A DNA stretch of 64,000 bases from Odiellus spinosus (Eukaryota; Arthropoda; Arachnida; Opiliones; Phalangiidae). The notes under the pieces are model-generated. The model was given only the letters and a program-made list of their open reading frames with translations. It had not been told where the DNA came from and ran no database searches. The stretch spans positions 4,017,143 through 4,081,142 of the forward strand of contig OY987227.1 in assembly GCA_963920705.1 (NCBI GenBank), written 5' to 3'. The position numbers and the translations under genes are program-made. This document shows positions 9,401 to 21,227 of this stretch, piece after piece (the stretch's first letter is position 1; every line of letters begins with the position of its first letter).

Positions 9401-12060
9401 AAAAGAGATCAAGAGATCTAATTTTCACCAAGCTATTTTCGAGGCGAAAAGTATTTCTTTCCACCACCGAAAATATATTTTAGTTTTTGCAGGGGAAAAT
9501 GGTTAAGATAGGTAATACCGCGAAAAGTTTTTTTTTTTTTTTTTTTCGCTAGCTAGGAATTTCTTTTTTTTTCGTTTTCACTGCAAAATCGGCTTGGTTA
9601 AAAGTAGCCTGAAGATCAAGGGGATCCAAAGTTAAATTTAAAGTACAGAACAGATTATATACCACAAAAGACAACATTTTGGGGCACATTACTATTGATT
9701 AGGACCCGCCCTTACATAACTAGCCCCGGATACCTTTAATATTAACAGGGAGACGTCACTTTTTCGTTTCCGGCCAAAAACGAACTTCAAAAAATTGCGC
9801 GCGCGCATGCTCGTTTATTAGGCGCAAGGAACTTCTCCCACTATTTAAAGGGCTTACCTACTTTATCCTCTTTACTTCTGATATTAATTACGAAAGCATT
9901 TGACCTCTTTTCGGTCCTTCCGAGTGTTTTTGGAACGTGTGTCGAAATTCACCCTATTTAGTTAATTAAAACGTGATAATTAAAAATAAAATAGATACAT
10001 TTTCTTTTTTATCTTCGGTATATACTTCTTGGCCTAAATAAGTACTATCACGGTACTTGTACATTGTAGTAGGTTTGTTTTAACGATGATCGAGTGACTG
10101 CTTTAGCGTTATAACTATCAGACGCGTACATGTTGGTGATTTACGAACCCAAAAGCAGCCTGGCGTAAAAAAAAATGATTAGAAGAGCGTCTGAAACTCG
10201 CCAAAACCATATATTTTTATTTTCGCCGGGGAAAGAATTTATCGAAGGCAGGCAGACCTTCGGGTGAAAAATCTCTAATAGTAAACTTTTCAAGCCTACC
10301 TACGCGTGACGTCAACGAAAGCGAGAGGAGACGCGAGAGAGAAAGAGGTGATCTCACCCCGTCGCTATGGTAACTCTCAAATGGAAAAGATGGTTTAGTG
10401 ATCTTGACCCACAAAGAGAATAAAACTTGGTTTCCCACTACCACAACATATAATTCGATACAATGGTATCAAAGTAATAATAATAATAAAAAAGAAATAA
10501 CCGGTGGGGTTTTACGAAAATACAACTCGTATAAGCCTAAATCTTAACATTTTCTCTCACCATAACAACCAAATTGATTGGTTTTTGGTCGAGATTCAAA
10601 ACTCTTGTACAAAATCGATGCGAGATTTTTTTCTAGTCCTGTTAAAGGGATACCTTACTATACTTTTAGAACAAGTTATTTTTAAACTGTTATAAAACGC
10701 GTTAAAAACGTATCAAAAATCAACAAAGCTTAAATCCGCTGAGAAGAAATTTTAGACTGGAAAAATTCTTGTGAAAAGTTAGTTGTTGATGGCGATTTAA
10801 AATTGCGCCTGAACCAAACAAACACTCGCTCGATTTCTAACAAACATCTCATTGGGTGCACGTAATACCATTTCAAAGACGAACTCTAGGATTGGCATCA
10901 GCAGTTGACTCCTTTCAGATATTTCGAGCCTAATTTCGTAACTTTAATAATTAACCGCGAATTATTACTTGGACTCCCGAGGTTTGATTATGTTTTTAGG
11001 CATGTTTTAACAGTCTAAATCGATTAAAATAACTCGTTTCCAGACTCTCGTCAACATCCCTTTCAAAGTCAACTTCAACTTACCGCGGGTGCCTTGTTAA
11101 TTAAACGTCATAGGGCTTAATTGAAGTTGTCTATTTAATATTTGAAATACACTAGAATATAAGTTCAAAATATTGGTAGCGAATTTATCGTCGGCACTTC
11201 GTAAATTAACTCGAGTGTTTAATATTTATAAATAATCTACGGCGAACCATAAACAAAAATCCCGCGTTAAATGAGGTTAATAAATAAGCGTTAGTATTAC
11301 GACAGAGACCTTTCAACGCTATTCCCGTCAAAGGAGAGCAAACTTTACGTCATTTTCTAAATGGCTAAGCCTCGGTGATGAAAGGCCGAATTTGGGGGAA
11401 CGAATGTTGACACACAGCGAGGATTTTTGTGATAAGTGTACTAATAAACTTACCGATAGTTAATGCCGAGGTTCTAAAGCACCTTTTCGGTGGGAAAAGA
11501 GAAACCCGTCCTGGCAGTCCGCTCCGCGGCTGCTAAAACGAGCGTGGACTAGAGCGGCGGAGATCATACACGCTCCAGTTTTTCGAGTTTATCGAAGTTG
11601 ACCGGCAATAGATAGGGAAGGAAAGGGTTATAGGCTTAGAAGGGGAAAACAAGAGGGGAAGCCAAGCTACGCGGGAGAGCTTTCCCGCTTCTGGGAATGA
11701 CCACATTTTATTCCCCATCCCCTTATTCTTCGATCGGAAACGCCAGAGGTGCTGCTACTCTCCTAAAATTTAATATTTTGTGTTTTCATACAAATTTTAA
11801 TTTGAATTTTTGCGACTTCAGGATATTTTTTTTGTGGGGGCTTAAAGGTTGAAACACGGCTAAATCCAATAAAATCAAGATTTTACGCTCAAAGATAGAA
11901 CAGAACAAAATGGTCAAGCCCATAGGAATAGCTAGACCCTTGACATTGTAAAAGATTAAACACGAAGTTGCGGATTTCTCGAGCCGACTATATTACCGTG
12001 AGTGTTTTTTATGCGATAAATTGAAAAACACGTACATTCGAATATCCTCTCAGTCATTGC
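9401..12060. other. Gene-free spacer
   Basis: AT-rich DNA with a T run at 9530-9546 and (TAA)n near 10473. GTGACGTCA near 10306 is a lone CRE-like word. I found no supported exon or array. Confidence 0.4.
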
Positions 12061-12068
12061 ATTCAAAT

Positions 12069-12271
12069 CATGTTTTTCAAATCATGTTTTTCAACACATG
12101 TTTTTCAACACAGGTTTTTCAACACAGGTTTTGCGAAACAGGTTTTGCGAAACAGGTTTTGCGAAACAGGTTTTGCGAAACAGGTTTTTCGAAACAGGTT
12201 TTTCGAAACAGGTTTTTCGAAACAGGTTTTTCGAAACAGGTTTTTCGAAACAGGTTTTTCGAAACAGGTTT
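12069..12271. repeat. 14-bp minisatellite, 14 units
   Basis: Units start every 14 bp from 12069: first CATGTTTTTCAACA types, then CAGGTTTTGCGAAA (four, 12125-12180), then CAGGTTTTTCGAAA (six or more, from 12181). The variants form ordered blocks, as expected from stepwise expansion. As 14 is not a multiple of 3, all frames cycle through the same 14-residue string; the frames at 12021-12379 are by-products. Confidence 0.95.
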
Positions 12272-12273
12272 TT

Positions 12274-12592
12274 TATTTTCATTACTGACAGACTAGAACT
12301 CAACACGCATAAGCTCCCTTACTATCTCGTTCGCGACAACTTGTTTATTGTTTTCGAGTTTTCATTACTGACAGAATAGAATTCAACAAGCATAAGCTCC
12401 CTATCTCATTCGCGACCACTTGTTTATTGCTTTCGAGTTTTCATTACTGACAGACTAGAACTCAACAAGCACAAGGTCCCTTATTATCTCGTTCGCGACG
12501 ACTTGATTGTTGTTTTTGAGTTTTCATTGCTGGCAGACTAGAACCGAAACATTCATAAGCTACCTTTTTATCTCGTTCGCGACAACCCCTTA
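12274..12592. repeat. About 83-bp tandem repeat, 4 copies
   Basis: TTTTCATTACTGACAGACTA, GAACTCAACA, GCATAAGCTCCC, TATCTCGTTCGCGACAACTT, GTTTATTG repeats from 12275, 12359, 12438 and 12520. It directly follows the 14-bp array. The fourth copy is the most diverged and incomplete. Confidence 0.9.
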
Positions 12593-13860
12593 ATAACGAA
12601 AATTTGTTTTCTGTATCGATTGGTTTTCTGTATCGTATACCTCTGAAGATATAATGGATTTTCCTCTCATATATTACCAAGAATAGATTTAACACAAGAA
12701 TATACCTTTGTCCGCGCCCTAGTCTCAAGTGGATGGAGCCTACAGAGGTCTAACGCTGCGCCTCATGTCACGTGCACAGGAAGCGATTGGCGGTTTTCTA
12801 CGATAAGTGCGGGGGGGTGGGGGGAGGATATCGAAAGCTCGTGATAGGGTGAAAATAAAAACGCACATAACGTCAAATCTAGTAAACTCCACCCGCTCGA
12901 AACTAGCGTTATACCAGAGGTATAGCGTACGGTTCGATATTCTTGTGTTGAATCTATTCTTGATGTTACTAAAAGCCCGTGGTTACGGGGATCAACGTCC
13001 GACACTCGATCGTATAGCGTGCAGCGGCGAGCGCTACGCGGTCCTGGGAGGGATACCACTTAGAGAAAAACCATATATATTAAATACAAGTATACATTTT
13101 ATATTTGTATCGGACATCACGTCGGGACGTCTGGTGGGTAAGAGACGAAGTTTTTTCGATTCGATGACGTATTTCGTCTTCTTGCACAACGCCAACGCCG
13201 AAGCCGCAGTGAATACAGTACCTAGACCCCACTAGGGTTGGGTCTAGCTAAAAATCAATACAGAAATATATATGTAGTTTTCTACGTCCTTAAAATGACA
13301 AAACAAAACTATTTCGAATCGAAAGCTCCGTGAAATTCTTTGAGTGGTCTATTTCAAATAGACCCCACAAGTGGAGCCGCCTTCGCTCAGAAAAAATGGA
13401 AAATAACGTGAGATTTTTCAGGCTTTTTCTTCAAAATTAATATAATCAAGATTGGCATACGCGGAAATTCGGTCCACCTTTCTGGAAAGAAAACTACAAT
13501 TTTGGCGGGAACTATAAAAATCGCGCGAAATTTGACATCTCAAATTTCTGGAAATACACATATATCAAGAAGATGAAAAAACAGGGTAAAAACTCTACTT
13601 TCAAATACTCTTTATGAGGAAACGGTATAATATTGATTGAGTTAAATTTTGTACAGGTGATTTTTCGACCATACTAAACACATTTATCCACATAACATTG
13701 TTTTGCTAGTCATGCAGATGACGTCATCCACATTATATCAATACCGTATTCTACCTTTTCTGAAATATCGACTCTAACGCTAACAGGAAATGAGGTAATC
13801 CCGACGGTCATTCCTTCCCTTATTACAATATGCTGATATATTGAAATTCGTGTACAAACA
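12593..13860. other. Gene-free spacer, partly GC-richer
   Basis: 12700-13230 is GC-richer and has open frames on both strands (12763-13059 minus, 12807-13235 plus), but no recognisable protein. CGTCTTCTTGCACAACGCCAA near 13177 resembles CGTCTTCTTGCACGACTCCGA near 62855, suggesting a dispersed repeat. A hairpin TAGACCCCAC/GTTGGGTCTA sits at about 13223-13246. Confidence 0.35.
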
Positions 13861-13861
13861 T

Positions 13862-13965
13862 CCAGATTTTTTACCTCCCCGACTGAACTTTAGTTCAGGG
13901 GGAGGTTTTATACTGGTCGTGTCTGTGTGTGTGTGGATATCACGTGACCTAGCTCGTAGAGCCAA
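13862..13965. mobile_element. Element terminus with TACCTCCCCGAC motif
   Basis: TTACCTCCCCGACTGAACTTT and GGGGGAGGTTTTATACT form a short inverted pair (13869-13908), followed by GGATATCACGTGACC. The TACCTCCCCGAC word also occurs near 4261 and 62993 and inverted near 17264; CACGTGATATC links it to the elements at 7115 and 18340. Confidence 0.4.
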
Positions 13966-14640
13966 AAGTCTAGAGACATTATCATACCAGCTTATCGTTC
14001 AATTCCGTTTAACGGGAATTACCTCCTTTAAGCGTGGCTGCAACATTAAGTTTCAAGTGTCGTGCAATGATATGCAACAGGACGTCTCCAATTGCATATT
14101 ATCACCTTCCACCATCCACTTTACGGTCAAACCTCGATGCTGGACAGTTGAAGGCGATTATACGCAATGGGACGTCTCCCACTGTTATAATCACCTCCGA
14201 CCATCACGCACCAAGGTCCAACCACTAGTGTCGGATGTCAGCGGGCCATACTAGCGAGGCGTCCCTCATTAATATGGTCCACATCGACCCTCCACTCTCC
14301 AAACATCGCCCCCCAAGGATAAATTGGCCGACACGTGAGCACTCAGGGTTACGACAAACGTCTGAGCATTGATGAAGTGGGATCTCCACCAGATCTTATC
14401 ACAATCGGATACTGTATAATGGCATTCGATTATATAGTCTCTTTGGAAGTATAGTACATTGTAGCATTATGGCGTGATATCTTTTAGTGAATTGAAACAT
14501 AATATTAATTTAAAATATAATTCAAAATATTATAATTATGTCTCTTAATCTTATTAATAATGTAGCTGAAAATTAAATTTTAAATTGGCGATAGTTTTGA
14601 AGATATTTAAGAAATTCTCTAAATATTTGACCGTTTAATA
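13966..14640. other. Gene-free spacer
   Basis: A weak direct repeat (GGACGTCTCCAATTGCATATTATCACCT near 14081 versus GGACGTCTCCCACTGTTATAATCACCT near 14170, compared in parts) suggests an old duplication of about 90 bp. No exon recognised. Confidence 0.35.
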
Positions 14641-14910
14641 GCAGCTTGAGTTGACAGCACGCGCTAAGCTATTTTCCATATATCATTTAGTTAAAATAGC
14701 AAAGGTATAAAGGGTCGTATAGGCTTAGGCTTGCTGCAAACTCGGGGTGGATTGAAAAATTTAAGCCAATTTCTATACTAATACCAGCTTGAGTTGACAG
14801 CAAGCGCTAAGCTATTTTCCATATATCATTTAGTAAAAAAAGCCGAGGTATAACGGGCAGTATAGGTTTTGGCTTTCTGCAAACTCGGGGTGGATTGAAG
14901 AATTTAAATA
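14641..14910. repeat. About 142-bp direct tandem duplication
   Basis: GCTTGAGTTGACAGCA, CGCTAAGCTATTTTCCATAT, ATCATTTAGT, TGCAAACTCGGGGTGGATTG occur at 14644-14767 and again at 14786-14910. The copies differ by several substitutions and small indels. Confidence 0.85.
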
Positions 14911-15835
14911 ACATTATAGACCAATTTGTATACTTTTGTTTTTTATCTATTTTTGGTTAAAAAGTAGACTAGATATATTTTTTAACTTTGTATAAGCATC
15001 GGTTCTCGGGGTATAAATAAGCGAGATTATCATTTTTCCCACTCAATGATAACCTTGCGTAGGGCGAGGAGAGGTTCACGTTAGGCTTTCACGCTAGCGG
15101 TGTTGCCTCATTGATTCGGCAACGGCTCTTGGTTGCTAAGGCGGTGGTAAAACGCACCTATTATCACATATTTTGAGTAGTGTGTTTAAATAAGGCACGT
15201 ACTTCTTGCAAGAACCCTTTGCAAGTACCTATTTTTCGGCGACTTGATTCGCAATTCTTAGACTGTAAGGCAAGTATGACTTTACAATAGGGAAAAAAAA
15301 TACGATCAAGTTGGACATCCTACACCAAGTGCTCAATTATACTTAAAATCCTAATCTCTACTTTATTTATAAATGTATTTGAGTCCCGCGACTAGGATGT
15401 GCTATAGAGTATAGACCCAGACTTTAATAAATGGACAACTACTCAACAGCAGCCCCATTCCTACTACTAGGATAGGCTATACGGTAATTAAGGTAGGCAA
15501 GTTCAATAAGCCGCCACACACTTCCGGTCTGCAATTAGTTCACTAGAGTACTTGTTCGATTTGCGAACTTGCTTTAAGTTGTACAAACTTCGCAACTGTG
15601 ATCCCGCGAAAAGATCGAGCCGGTTTACACTCGACAAGTTGCAAAAATTCTATAAGCGGATGCACATTGAAGTTGTTCGAGAAATCAAATATGCTTGAAA
15701 CTCGCGCGAGGGTTTAAATTTCGCGTGTGTCAGGAGAAGCGCTGGATTTGCAGTATAGTCCTGGTCGATTTCCAAAACCGGAAGTCTAGAGACCCTCGCG
15801 AAAATTTTGGCGGGGAAAACTTTTGTCACGTGATC
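14911..15835. other. Gene-free spacer
   Basis: Contains TATAAATA near 15012 and GC-rich patches near 15060-15150 and 15690-15830, but no exon or array I can support. Confidence 0.35.
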
Positions 15836-15992
15836 GTCCGCCATCTTTTTGTAGTGTGAATATAGCGACAGACTAACCAACGCCTCCTATATTTTATCAT
15901 ATCGGAGGTGTTGGACTAACAACTTGAATTTGGTTTGTGGGAAATAAAATTAGAAATAGTCTGGCAACCTGTTACTGCAAAAAGATGGCGGC
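15836..15992. mobile_element. Hairpin element with CCGCCATCTTTTTG ends
   Basis: CCGCCATCTTTTTGTAG at 15838 faces CTGCAAAAAGATGGCGG at 15974. Within it CCAACGCCTCCTATATT faces ATATCGGAGGTGTTGG around 15900. An interrupted palindrome of MITE type. Confidence 0.5.
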
Positions 15993-16279
15993 GCGGCTAT
16001 GAGACAAGCGCCCATTTCCGGCAAATCGACGAAAGTCGCGCGAAGAACCAGGCCTTAAATATTTTGAAAAATATTCTAGTTAGTTTGTCGTCATATGACG
16101 TTGTTTCCCAACTTGGTGTAATTTTACTCTGATCTGTCCTGCCTTAAAAGAATATATTTTATTCTTCACTCACAGCCTTAATCCACAAAGAAGGTTAACT
16201 TAAAAAAAGGTTACTTAAAACTTTCTGTACAGACAAGTAGAGTATATGTAGACCGAGTAGCGCAAATAAGAGAAATTTT

Positions 16280-17080
16280 ACATCGTAATTTTTAGTTTAA
16301 CCTGATATACGGAAAGCCAATGCGTTAGTTGTTTATTGATAGGTTTATTAGGGTTGTGTTGTATACTGTATCTCATATCGAGATTAAATGTTTTTCGCAT
16401 CTAATTTTAATTGGTTTATCAATATGTTATTTGTATATATATTTTTTTAAGATTTTATATTTTTTAGATTAAAATAAATTTATTATTCAGGAAGATTTTG
16501 TAGAACCTAGTTCTCAGGATTACCGGTGTTGAAAATTTATTTTGCTAATGTTATCTTGATGTCTGTGTTTTCTGCCCGCTATTTGGTAGTGGTAAGATTA
16601 ATATTTTTCATTTTAATTAATTGACTTATTTGGCGTTTATTTGATAATTTGCTTTACTTAAATTGTTCGTGTAAGGGCTATTTTACATATTACCAAAGGT
16701 TGCTAATTTCAGTTGTCTTAATTCTGACTTTTTTGTTTTAATACTGAATTATGGACTGGATTATTTATCTTGAAATCTATGTGGTTATATCTTATTTATT
16801 TTCCTTTTTTTCTCTAGTTAGGTTTGGTTTTAAGTAGAGAATTATTTAGGGTTGTGTTGGTATACTGAAGAAATGCTTATAGGTTCAATGTGATATAATA
16901 TTTTGCCTATTGGCGTTACTTGGTCTGCAAATACTCTAGAGCCTTCAAAATTATTATATGGTTTTAAAAGAAGAACCTTGACCTTGCTTATTTTACTCGA
17001 TACGCATTTATATTAAAATTAATTCATTATTCAGCAAATTTTTTTCCGACTCTGGTTCTCAAAATTTTATTTTGAATTAA
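16280..17080. repeat. Diverged ~540-bp tandem duplication
   Basis: TTTATTAGGGTTGTGTTGTATACTG (16345, in parts) matches TTATTTAGGGTTGTGTTGGTATACTG (16840), and the ordered words ATTAAAAT.AATT.ATTATTCAG and TCTGGTTCTCA/CTAGTTCTCA recur about 540 bp later. Old and patchy. Confidence 0.4.
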
Positions 17081-17224
17081 GTTTGATTCTTTTGCATTCA
17101 AATTTATCTTGATAAGAAGTATATTTTTGATCTGAATTATTGGTTTAATATATTTAGTGTTTAATTGAGATATTATTTCTTTTTGCTTTCAATCTTCGTC
17201 TTCCACAAATGCCATAAATTTTAA

Positions 17225-17312
17225 TATTTTAGGTAAGGTTAGGTTAGTTAACATCACGTGGTTGTCGGGGAGGTATTATTTTGGTTTCCCAACTTGTCTT
17301 TTATTGTGGTTG
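17225..17312. mobile_element. Element end shared, inverted, with 62966-63045
   Basis: TTTTAGGTAAGGTTAGGTTA, GTGGTTGTCGGGGAGGTATT, ATTTTGG, TTTCCCAACTTGT matches in order the reverse strand of 62966-63045. Contains GGTTAGGTTA words. Confidence 0.6.
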
Positions 17313-17639
17313 GTTCACGACGTCAATGTCGAATTTTACGGGTAATGACTTCCAGGCAGGTTGACGTCATCTTATATATAAGGCACTGAAAAATATTGTA
17401 TTTACTACATTTACTTAAAGAGATTCAAATCTCGTTATTGGCTGCTATGGATAAAGAATAGGCAGGTGGTTTTGATGGTTACTACTTTTGCCCCGGCACT
17501 GTTTACCGTTGTAGGATGTCTACGAATGTCAGGTTTTGTTTTTAATATTTATCTTTTAAAATAGTTTTCTAAATCATTGTCTAGAAATTGACATTGTGTA
17601 ACTGACTATGCATTAAAAAGAGTAGCGCGAACGCAACAC

Positions 17640-17795
17640 CCCGCTTACGCTTCAGTTACATTCCGCCGAATCCCATACGACCGAACGCATTCCCATTCGA
17701 CTGAAAACTCCGCACTTTAGCGGATTCGGTCCAATGAATGTCCCATTGAACCGAAAAATCCGCACTTATCAGGGTTTAATATTCGGTTCATTGGG
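17640..17795. mobile_element. CCATTCGACCGA-type element remnant
   Basis: Clustered words CCCATACGACCGAA, CCCATTCGACTGAA, GATTCGGTCCAATG, CCCATTGAACCGAA, TTCGGTTCATTGGG in both orientations. The same words bound the insertion at 39430-39985 and lie at 51650-51705. Confidence 0.5.
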
Positions 17796-17814
17796 ACATG
17801 ATCTTTACTTAAAT

Positions 17815-18112
17815 CAAGAAGGATCAGACAAGGAGAGGAAAAGTGGGAACGGCGCGGTTCCTACTGCGTCGGCCTATACTCCCACTCTGGGAGAACGGGG
17901 GACAGACGGGGGTAGAGATGCTTCGTGGTAAATTTTTGTCACGTGGGTAAAACGGATCCTTTATGAGACGTGTAGTAGCCGACGACGCTAGCGACCACGT
18001 GACAACAGTTTACCTCGAGAATTTCCTATCCCCCTTTCCACCCGAGTGGGAGGTTGGCTCTTCTCTAACTCAACGCAGCCCCACTTTTCCTCTCCTTGTC
18101 TGATCCTTCTTG
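17815..18112. mobile_element. MITE-like element with ~32-bp inverted ends
   Basis: CAAGAAGGATCAGACAAGGA, GAGGAAAAGTGGG at the left (17815-17847) is inverted at the right (18080-18112). Length about 298 bp. Two CACGTG words face each other inside. No transposase frame. Confidence 0.8.
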
Positions 18113-18149
18113 CTGATATATACCCGATGAAAAATAAATTATAAATTAT

Positions 18150-18500
18150 ACAAAAAAGAGGTTGCTTCGCACCCTTAAAAAGGGCTCTTTATCTAACTCG
18201 AATCAAACCCGTGAAGGGACACAAATTAATTGTTAGAGAAAGAGCAATTTCATATCTTTAAAATTATAGTTAGAAGATTTAGTCTACTATTCAAAGATTT
18301 TATTGTTATTATATATTTTCCAAAAAAACGGGTAAAGGCGACTCGAGATATGGTTGCTTCCATCCCACACACGACCCTCCCGTATGGTACTAGGCACTGT
18401 ATGGTGGCTACGAGGAGTAAACCTGAGTCTAATAAGGTAATTACTATTTTCACTTCATTTACTAGGTCACGTGATATCCCTAGTCCGGGAGGTAAAAATT
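18150..18500. mobile_element. Two dispersed repeat pieces in tandem
   Basis: 18150-18300 (AAAAGAGGTTGCTTCGCACC, TTAAAAAGG, AACCCGTGAAGGGACACAA, TTGTTAGAGAA) matches 34833-34960 beside the carbonic anhydrase. 18350-18500 (GCTTCCATCCCACACACGA, CACGTGATATC, GGGAGGTAAAAA) matches 7115-7310. Confidence 0.55.
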
Positions 18501-18928
18501 ACTTTATTTTCTTATTCACCCTCCTTTTAAAGATAATTAAATTCACGAAGCTAAACTTATTTAACTTGATAAATTCATAAAAAACGCCCAAACTGCTCTC
18601 GAAACGGCAAGCCTAGATCCTTATTATTAAGTCTTTGTTTTTAATAAAATTCAAACTCGTGCGATTCGAATTCAATTTAAAACCGCGTTGTTTTTATAAA
18701 AATAATAATAACCAGCCAGAGAAATAAAGTGGTGCCACAGGGCAAATGACCACTGGTCCAGTTAAATCGGAGGTGTGGATGGTATTCAACAGGACTACTA
18801 AGAAAATTCAAGCTTTTTAAAAACGTTTGTCGATTCTTGAATATTTGGAAGATGAAGTACAAATTTTGTAACTTTTAAGTCCGAGTCATTGAGAGCCAAT
18901 AATTAGTCTTTGTGAAATTGAGACTATC

Positions 18929-18969
<41 letters not shown>

Positions 18970-19769
18970 ACACACTTCTTTAGCTTATTTTAGAACCAAT
19001 TTTTGAAATATTTAAAAAAAAAAGTTTGTGAGATTACATTTTCTGTAATACTTGAAATACCTAAAGTTCGGCACGTAGAGGGCGAGAACATTTTTAATTA
19101 TTAGATATTACAAAATTTCGACGATTCACCCGACAATAATCAAGGATATATCTGATGAAATTTGCAAATCCGCCCAAACTCCTTTTAACCCCTCAGTGTA
19201 TCTGTAAAAATGAGACGATAGTGACCGACAGGGGTGCATGGAACATACATTTTATCCAAGATAACTATCCCTATAATGTTATTTAATCCTTGGCTACATA
19301 TAGAGAATAAATATATTTTGATATATATGTATCTTTTGGGGTGTACTATCTTACAGTCTCTAATTACTAATTATAGTTAGATGAAAAAAGTTGAACCATG
19401 GCGCAGTTGAACGAACTATAAATACGACTTCCCCGTTTATTTAGAGTCGGTTTATTTAATTAACAAAGGGTTCCCTTGACAGGTCCAATTCTTTTTCGTT
19501 TGAAAAAAAAAAAAAAAAATCTGAAATTTACTACGCAACCTTGTTTAGAGTGAAAACTTAGAGAACCGATTTTTTTTTCTCTGCTGAATTTTAAGCTATT
19601 CAAGATTGTACAGCGCTATATCCGAAGGCAATGAGCTCTTTTTAAATATGCTTATCGAAAAACCTGATCATGTACCACTATTCTTATGCTAATTAAAATT
19701 ACTGCTGTCTGATTTAATCCTAAACCTCATTAAAAACTAATTAAAAACGCACCGAATTAAACTAGACAA
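18501..19769. other. Gene-free spacer with long A run
   Basis: A run of about 35 A at 18934-18968 and shorter ones near 19014 and 19504. The stretch 19218-19300 (GACAGGGGTGCATGGAAC, GATAACTATCCCTA, TTTAATCC) matches the minus strand of 38680-38745, so it is a dispersed repeat. No exon recognised. Confidence 0.4.
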
Positions 19770-20130
19770 ACAACTGCTTACAAGATTCGGCCCTTGTCAA
19801 ATTGGTCTCGCGCCACAAGCTCACCAATTTAATTAAAAAAATTGAGTCTGTTTTTACATACGCCTGACGTCGGTTTTACTTATCATTTCAATGCGCTCTC
19901 ATAGAATAACGAAAGAAATCGGCTTTCAAAAAACTGTCCGAATGGGAAATTTCCAACAGAATTCGAACAAATGAAATAATCTAGCTGAATTCCACAAAGG
20001 CATATTGTAAATTTTGGTCCACTTTTGATGAATTTGGGTTATTTTGTTAGGTCATTTGACCAAATTCGGTAGGAATTTTCCAAAATTGATTATTACTGAC
20101 CAAATTAGAATTTTTTTCTCGATTCTCTGT
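19770..20130. mobile_element. Dispersed repeat, copy 1 (second at 28735-29080)
   Basis: Shared in order and orientation with 28735-29080: GATTCGG.CCTTGT, CAAGCTCAC.AATT, CGTCGGTTTTACTT, TCATTTCAATGCGCTC, AA.GAAAT.GGCTTTC, CAAATGAAA.AAT, TTAGAATTTTTTTCT. No coding capacity; family unknown. Confidence 0.65.
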
Positions 20131-20799
20131 CTATGCTAGGTTGTGAGCCTTTAGATTCGGGATATTCCATGAGATAGATTACACGAAACAAATGTTTTTT
20201 ATTGGCTGGTTATATCACGTGTCTTTAAGAATCAGTTTTCCATGGGTAGAGGCAAGTCGGCCGATCTAGTCTTTAATTTATTTTTCCTTTTCTTCAAGCG
20301 GATTATGTTAAACCTCCTACAAATGAGGTAGTCTGTGCCAACTTACCTTCAACAAAGATAAAGGGATGCTCATGCCGCGCGGTCGCGTGTGGTTTTCCTC
20401 GCGCTCATGTAAAATTGTTAATCAACCTTCAAATTAGGCAAAGCGAAAATTTAGCTATTTCTTTAAACTTTCATTTAATGATCGACAATTTGGTTTACAA
20501 AATTAGCGCAGTGTAGCTTGTTAATTTGCAAACCATGATGTCAAAATTTTCTACAAAATATCGAAAATTCTTGGGAAACTGTTGTTCCATCGACTACTTT
20601 GACTTTTACGATCACTAAAAATCTGATCTATAGATGAAGTAACCAATTCATTCTTTGACTAGAAGTACAAGAGACCATTTGAAAGAATTCGAGATCATTC
20701 GAAGTCCAATTACTTCGACTCAAAATACCATACGAGAATTAGGTCCAGGTTCTTATTGTCTCGACTAGTACTCCAGGAATTAAACAAGTCAGCTACCAC
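20131..20799. other. Gene-free spacer
   Basis: No exon, array or element recognised. CATGCCGCGCGGTCGCGTGTGG near 20371 (read in parts) is an isolated GC-rich patch. Confidence 0.35.
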
Positions 20800-21227
20800 T
20801 TTAAAGGGAGAATGCAACCTAATAACAAGTGATTTTTTATCGATTCCTTATCGTTTAAATAGGCCTAATCGAACAGTAAAAAGTTTACATAAGTTTACTA
20901 AACTAGAAATAATTTAAAACTTACCATCAAAATAGGCTTAGTGGGATTCATGGAGATCCTACATTGCCTCCGTGTAAGGTCTAGCAACCAATGAGCCAAT
21001 GCCCGTCGTTCGCGCGAGACCTACAATCGCGTTCGATTGGTCGCTAGACCTTACACGCGAGGAAGTCAGGATCTCCATCAATTCCGCTAAGCCTACTTTC
21101 CGGGTAAGTTTAAAATTCATTTCTAGTTTAATATTCGTTTGTAAATTTTTTAAATAGTGGTTTGGGCCAATTAAAACAAAAAGGAATCGATAAAAATCAC
21201 TTGTTAGGTTGAATCCTCCCTTTAAAA
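20800..21227. mobile_element. 430-bp palindromic element, ~200-bp arms
   Basis: The arms start TTTAAAGGGAGAATGCAACC and AAGTGATTTTTTATCGATTC at the left and mirror CCTCCCTTTAAA at the right. The inner arms (AAACTTACC, TAGGCTTAG, ATGGAGATCCT, TGTAAGGTCTAGC.ACCAAT) pair most tightly around a GC-rich centre near 21013. No protein. Related end words (TTTAAAGGGAGGGT with TTATCGATT) occur near 36571, 55850 and 60180. Confidence 0.8.

Noticed and set aside
12763-13235. Coding exon in the GC-richer stretch near 13 kb
   Set aside because: Open frames exist on both strands with no domain, and part of the sequence resembles a dispersed repeat near 62.85 kb.
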